Position numbers and translations under genes: made by a program. Shown piece after piece: positions 4,727-7,870 of a stretch of 7,870 nucleotides of DNA. The stretch comes from Candidatus Mcinerneyibacteriota bacterium (lineage in GTDB: Bacteria; AUK180; JAQVHJ01), in NCBI GenBank assembly GCA_030630935.1, contig DAOVMD010000129.1, positions 1 to 7,870 of the forward strand, read 5' to 3'. The notes beneath the pieces are model-generated. The model searched no databases. It worked only from the letters and a program-made list of their open reading frames with translations, and was not told the origin of the DNA. Positions within the stretch are counted from its first letter, which is position 1. Each line of letters begins with the position of its first letter.

Positions 4727-7111
4727 ATGAAGATTAGCCTGAATTGGTTAAATGATTATATTCCTATCAGTAAGATTGACTATCCGGAAATTGAAAGTAA
4801 GATGAATATGTTTGGATTTGAGGATACGGAGATCAAACCGATTTTTGAGAACCTTGATAAAGTAGTTATCGGTAAGATTCTAAAAATTGAGAAGCATCCC
4901 AATGCCGATAAGCTGTCTTATTGTAAGGTAGAATCCGGTACTGGTGAGTTTAATATTGTTTGTGGTGCAGCAAACATTAAAGAAGGGGACATTGTTCCCC
5001 TGGCGCTTGTTGGTGCAGTTCTACCAAATGGTTTAAAGCTCAAGCGCACAAAGATCAGAGGGGTTGAATCAGAAGGGATGATGTGTTCCCAGAAGGAATT
5101 GAATTATGGTCCTGATTCAGATGGAATTTTTATATTACCTACCGATTGGGAAGTTGGAAAGAACCTTGTAGATTATCTGAATGATCATATTATTTCTTAT
5201 GAAGTAAAATCAAATCGCCCCGATCTTCTTAATCATATTGGAGTTGCCCGGGATCTATCTGCATTATTAGAAATTCCCCTTACTCTTCCCGAGTTAAAGG
5301 ATCGTTCCGAATCAACAACATCGATTGAAATTGAAATAGAGAATCCCGAAGATTGCGGTAGATACATAGGTAAAGTTATAGAAGGGGTTGAAGTAAAAGA
5401 GTCAGAATTATTCATGAAATTCAGGATGAATGCCCTCGATTTAAATACCAGGAATAACCTTGTAGATATTTCCAATTATGTTTTATTTGAATATGGTCAT
5501 CCTGTTCATATATTTGACCTTAATAAAATTGAAGGTGGCAAGATAATCATTCGCCGTGCAAGATCAGGAGAGAAACTTTTAGCATTAGATGGCAATACTT
5601 ATGAGTTAACAGGAGAGATGTTGGTAATTGCAGATACTGTAAAGCCGATTGCGATTGCAGGTGTGATTGGAGGTGAGGAAAGTGCAGTTACGGAAACAAC
5701 GAAGAATATCCTGATTGAGTCAGCGTACTTTCACCCTATTTTAATAAGGCGTACTGCAAAGAAACTTGGAATTTTAACTGATTCCTCTTACAGATTTGAA
5801 AGGGGGACCGATATCAAGTGTGTTGGTTTTATTGCCAATAGGGTTGCTGACCTGGTATCTCAGTATGCCGGCGGCACCGTTGGGGTTAATAAGGATGTTT
5901 TCCCCTTGGAAGTTGAAGCCGAGCGGGTTGTTACTATTCGGGCTCAAAGAGTAAATCAAGTTCTTGGGATTACAATCAATAAAAATGAGATTATTTCTTA
6001 TCTTAAAAAGCTTCAGTTTAAGTTAAAAACCGAAGATGCTGATACCCTGACCTTTATAATTCCTTCCTTCAGGAATGATGTTTACCGTGAGGTAGATCTT
6101 ATTGAAGAAGTAGGGAAATTATATGGCTATAATAACATCAAGACTACTCTTCCCAGGTTTGGAATGAAGGAACGCATCCCAAATCCGCTTATTAAATTTT
6201 CTAATGATTTACGTTCGAGTTTAGTGGGTTTTGGTTTAGTTGAAGCAATCAATATTTCGATATTTACAGAAGAGAACTTGAAGTATTACTCGAAACCGGA
6301 AAAAGAAATTATAATTAGGAATCCGGTCGGGCAATTTTTAAATAGGTTAAGACCTACCTTGATTCCGGGTCTAGTTCGAAATCTTAAGAGGAACAAGAAC
6401 AAGGGTGAAGAAGTCATTAAATTATTTGAGCTTGGAAAAGTTTTTTCAAAATCTGATTCCGGAGATGAGCTGGAGCATGAATCACTTGCAATACTTTTAA
6501 GTGGCGGCATCAGGGAAGGTTCCTGGAAGGAGGGTAGCCGCTCATCGAGTTTCTTTGATTTAAAAGGAATAGTTGAGAGTTTATGTAAAAAATTAAATAT
6601 TAAGAATTTTAAATTACTTACCTTAAAAGCCGGGGACTATAATTATATTGAAGGAGATGTTGGTTTTTCAATTTATTCCGGGGAAAAGTTATTAGGACTT
6701 GGTGGGATGTTATCTAAATCACTTTTAAAAGAAGATTCAATTGAGCAATCAGTATTTATTTGTGAATTAAATGTTGAATTACTACGGAAATCATCAAAGA
6801 AATTGCAAAAATTCCAACCTTACAGTCGATTTCCATCTATCCGACGGGATTTATCTTTAGTATTTAATCAAAGCGTAAGAGGACAGGATATTCTTGACAC
6901 AATCAGTTCCTCATCAAGGAAGCTAATTAAGCAGATTGAAATATTTGATGTTTATAAAGGAGATAAGATTCCTGAAGGTTCGATAAGTTATAGTTTTTCA
7001 ATTAAGTTTCAAGCACTTGAGAAAACCTTAAAAGATTCAGATGTCGAGAAGATAATTAACAAGCTTTTACAGACTCTGGAGAAGGATTATGGAGCAAAAT
7101 TACGAGAATAA
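4727..7111 (+). CDS. pheT: Phenylalanyl-tRNA synthetase beta subunit
   Basis: At 794 residues this is the normal length for the bacterial beta subunit, which joins PheS in the alpha2beta2 enzyme that charges tRNA-Phe in the cytoplasm. Domains in order: an N-terminal MKISLNWLNDYI start; an OB-fold tRNA-binding domain at about 45-150 (HPNADKL, IVCGAAN, GVESEGMMCS); the B3/B4 editing region at about 210-385, with GHPVHIFD at 257-264 and the later IAGVIGG, IESA and SSYRFERG blocks; B5 at about 398-470 (IPSFRNDV, DLIEEVGKLYGY); a catalytic-like fold at about 480-680; and a C-terminal ferredoxin-like anticodon-binding domain at about 697-793 (YSRFPSIRRDLSLVF, ending YGAKLRE). All blocks are present, so it looks intact. 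GAGGT 5 nt before the ATG sets the start. pheS is not upstream: the gene has its own promoter after a repeat-filled gap. Its 3' end overlaps the next gene by 23 nt. Confidence 0.98.
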   Translation: MKISLNWLNDYIPISKIDYPEIESKMNMFGFEDTEIKPIFENLDKVVIGKILKIEKHPNADKLSYCKVESGTGEFNIVCGAANIKEGDIVPLALVGAVLPNGLKLKRTKIRGVESEGMMCSQKELNYGPDSDGIFILPTDWEVGKNLVDYLNDHIISYEVKSNRPDLLNHIGVARDLSALLEIPLTLPELKDRSESTTSIEIEIENPEDCGRYIGKVIEGVEVKESELFMKFRMNALDLNTRNNLVDISNYVLFEYGHPVHIFDLNKIEGGKIIIRRARSGEKLLALDGNTYELTGEMLVIADTVKPIAIAGVIGGEESAVTETTKNILIESAYFHPILIRRTAKKLGILTDSSYRFERGTDIKCVGFIANRVADLVSQYAGGTVGVNKDVFPLEVEAERVVTIRAQRVNQVLGITINKNEIISYLKKLQFKLKTEDADTLTFIIPSFRNDVYREVDLIEEVGKLYGYNNIKTTLPRFGMKERIPNPLIKFSNDLRSSLVGFGLVEAINISIFTEENLKYYSKPEKEIIIRNPVGQFLNRLRPTLIPGLVRNLKRNKNKGEEVIKLFELGKVFSKSDSGDELEHESLAILLSGGIREGSWKEGSRSSSFFDLKGIVESLCKKLNIKNFKLLTLKAGDYNYIEGDVGFSIYSGEKLLGLGGMLSKSLLKEDSIEQSVFICELNVELLRKSSKKLQKFQPYSRFPSIRRDLSLVFNQSVRGQDILDTISSSSRKLIKQIEIFDVYKGDKIPEGSISYSFSIKFQALEKTLKDSDVEKIINKLLQTLEKDYGAKLRE

Positions 7112-7301
7112 TAACCACGGGGTAGTTGATCAGCCAGGTGAGTTATTAATTGAATTGGAAAAGAGAATAGATTTGTTAATTGAGAAGAGGAAGGAATTAG
7201 AGATTGAGAATTTTGATTATCGCGAGAAGTTACTGGAGGTCTCTGGTAAGTTGAAGGAGATTTTAACAGAACTGAAAAATTTAAAATCTCAAAGAGGGTA
7301 G
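7089..7301 (+). CDS. Small coiled-coil protein, ZapB-like
   Basis: 70 residues, with no signal peptide or membrane segment. Residues about 17-65 form one long heptad-patterned coiled coil rich in L, E and K (LIELEKRIDLLIEKRKEL, then LEIENFDYREKLLEV). This matches the size and architecture of ZapB-type cell-division proteins, which associate with ZapA and the FtsZ ring; assignment by composition and position only. The start at 7089 lies inside the end of pheT, with GGAGAAGG (7078-7085) as ribosome binding site. The stop is 3 nt before the zapA start, so the three genes are probably translationally coupled. It could equally be an unnamed ZapA-linked coiled-coil protein. Confidence 0.7.
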   Translation: MEQNYENNNHGVVDQPGELLIELEKRIDLLIEKRKELEIENFDYREKLLEVSGKLKEILTELKNLKSQRG

Positions 7302-7304
7302 AAT

Positions 7305-7601
7305 ATGAACGATAAGGTCACAAAATTTATTGTAAATATCTATGGTAGTAACTATACGATAAAAGGCGATATTGACCAGGAATATATTAAGAAGTTAGCG
7401 GATTATGTAGATAATAATATGCGTGAGATTGCTGATCAAACGAAAATGGCTTCGACTCAGCGTTTAGCTGTTTTAACAGCATTATATATTGCTGATGAAT
7501 TGTTTCAAGCCAAAGATAAAAAGTCTAATGCAGATTTTTCCGAAATCAATAAAAGTCTAAAAGATATCATCCGCAAAATCGATATTGATTTAGAAATTTA
7601 A
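7305..7601 (+). CDS. zapA: Cell division protein ZapA
   Basis: 98 residues, the usual length. The N-terminal globular domain shows the family pattern: FIVNIYGSNYTIKGD (8-22), then EYIKKLADYVDNNMREI (26-42), then QRLAVLTALYIADELF (52-67). The C-terminal third is a coiled coil expected to make the antiparallel tetramer. ZapA binds FtsZ in the cytoplasm and bundles protofilaments at the division site. The start is supported by AAAGAGGG (7291-7298), 6 nt upstream. It is the last gene of the pheT operon, and a 6S RNA gene follows after about 55 nt, an arrangement also known from gammaproteobacteria. No terminator is visible between zapA and the 6S promoter, so some readthrough into 6S is likely. 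Confidence 0.93.
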   Translation: MNDKVTKFIVNIYGSNYTIKGDIDQEYIKKLADYVDNNMREIADQTKMASTQRLAVLTALYIADELFQAKDKKSNADFSEINKSLKDIIRKIDIDLEI

Positions 7602-7620
7602 TAGCTCTTTAATTAAAAAC

Positions 7621-7649
7621 TTGTAAAAAAGCAAAAAATATGTTATAAT
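7621..7649 (+). promoter_or_regulatory. Promoter of the 6S RNA gene
   Basis: TTGTAA (7621-7626), 17 bp, then a perfect TATAAT (7644-7649). The predicted start at 7655-7657 falls 2-4 nt before the closing stem of the 6S RNA, as expected for a mature 5' end set by transcription. Confidence 0.85.
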
Positions 7650-7655
7650 AACTAT

Positions 7656-7838
7656 GTAGGATTTCCTGCTGTGCTGGTAATGAACTGGTAGATTTTGAGC
7701 GACACTATATTACTGGGAGTCAGTTTGACTTCGTTTTTACTCCGAACGATGTTTAGGAGCATAAAACTTAGTCTAAGATGCCCACTTGAACTTAAGGTTC
7801 AAAAATATCTGGACATACGGCATAGCGGGAAATCCCTT
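7656..7838 (+). ncRNA. ssrS: 6S RNA
   Basis: About 183 nt that fold like 6S RNA, the sigma70-RNA polymerase inhibitor that imitates an open promoter. A 16-bp closing stem pairs 7659-7674 (GGATTTCCTGCTGTGC) with 7820-7835 (GCATAGCGGGAAATCC), with two G-U pairs. A large bubble follows: 5' side about 7675-7713, 3' side about 7785-7819, and the 3' side contains a small hairpin TTGAAC/GTTCAA (7786-7802) as in several known 6S RNAs. A terminal arm includes TGGG/CCCA (7714-7717 with 7781-7784), GACT/AGTC (7727-7730 with 7770-7773) and an apical stem GTTTT...CTCC / GGAG...AAAAC (7733-7767). Length, architecture, own promoter and position after zapA all agree. The 3' end is estimated; no U-run marks it, so processing from a longer transcript is likely. 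Confidence 0.88.
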
Positions 7839-7860
7839 AGCTCTCTTAATTTGAGGAAAG

Positions 7861-7870
7861 ATGAAGAAAA
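7861..7870 (+). CDS. Possible start of the next gene
   Basis: ATGAAGAAAA at the very end of the window, preceded by TTGAGGAAAG, gives a usable ribosome binding site (GAGG, 4 nt before the ATG) and an MKK start typical of secreted proteins. Only three codons are visible. It would be cotranscribed with the 6S RNA. Confidence 0.35.

Noticed and set aside
1-7870. Defence system, prophage, toxin-antitoxin pair or complete insertion sequence
   Set aside because: No nuclease, integrase, transposase, phage or toxin-antitoxin protein is recognisable in any frame. The mobile-like DNA here is non-coding.

Overview
The window is AT-rich and comes from a bacterium with a Gram-negative type of envelope. 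A signal-peptide protein ends like an outer-membrane beta-barrel, and ZapA and 6S RNA genes are present. Five promoter-like sites have sigma70-type -35/-10 hexamers separated by exactly 17 bp, two of them with perfect TTGACA. This argues against Bacteroidota, which use different promoter signals. The dispersed palindromic repeats resemble those of uncultured, low-GC candidate phyla, but I cannot name the lineage.

Layout. 1-642 (minus): 5' part of a secreted or periplasmic VIT-domain protein, running off the left edge, with a consensus promoter. 643-1077: repeat-rich divergent intergenic region. 1078-2121 (plus): a GT52/sialyltransferase-like glycosyltransferase whose promoter lies almost on its start codon. 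2122-3188: about 1 kb without genes, packed with repeats, including two MITE-like elements with related terminal inverted repeats and long perfect palindromes. 3189-3899 (plus): a small putative outer-membrane protein with its own promoter, strong ribosome binding site and strong terminator. 3900-4726: a second repeat-rich gap with inverted copies of repeats from the first gap. 4727-7601 (plus): operon pheT - zapB-like coiled coil - zapA. 7656-7838 (plus): 6S RNA with its own promoter, directly after zapA. A possible further gene starts at 7861.

How the genes work together. The right half is housekeeping: aminoacylation (PheT), Z-ring assembly (ZapA and a coiled-coil partner) and global control of RNA polymerase (6S RNA). 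The zapA-6S order also occurs in gammaproteobacteria. The left half is envelope-related and the genes look independently transcribed. I found no convincing new multi-gene system. The most notable unexplained structure is the repeat landscape at 2127-3130 and 4121-4470, above all the MITE-like family with a candidate target-site duplication and an apparently unoccupied related site.
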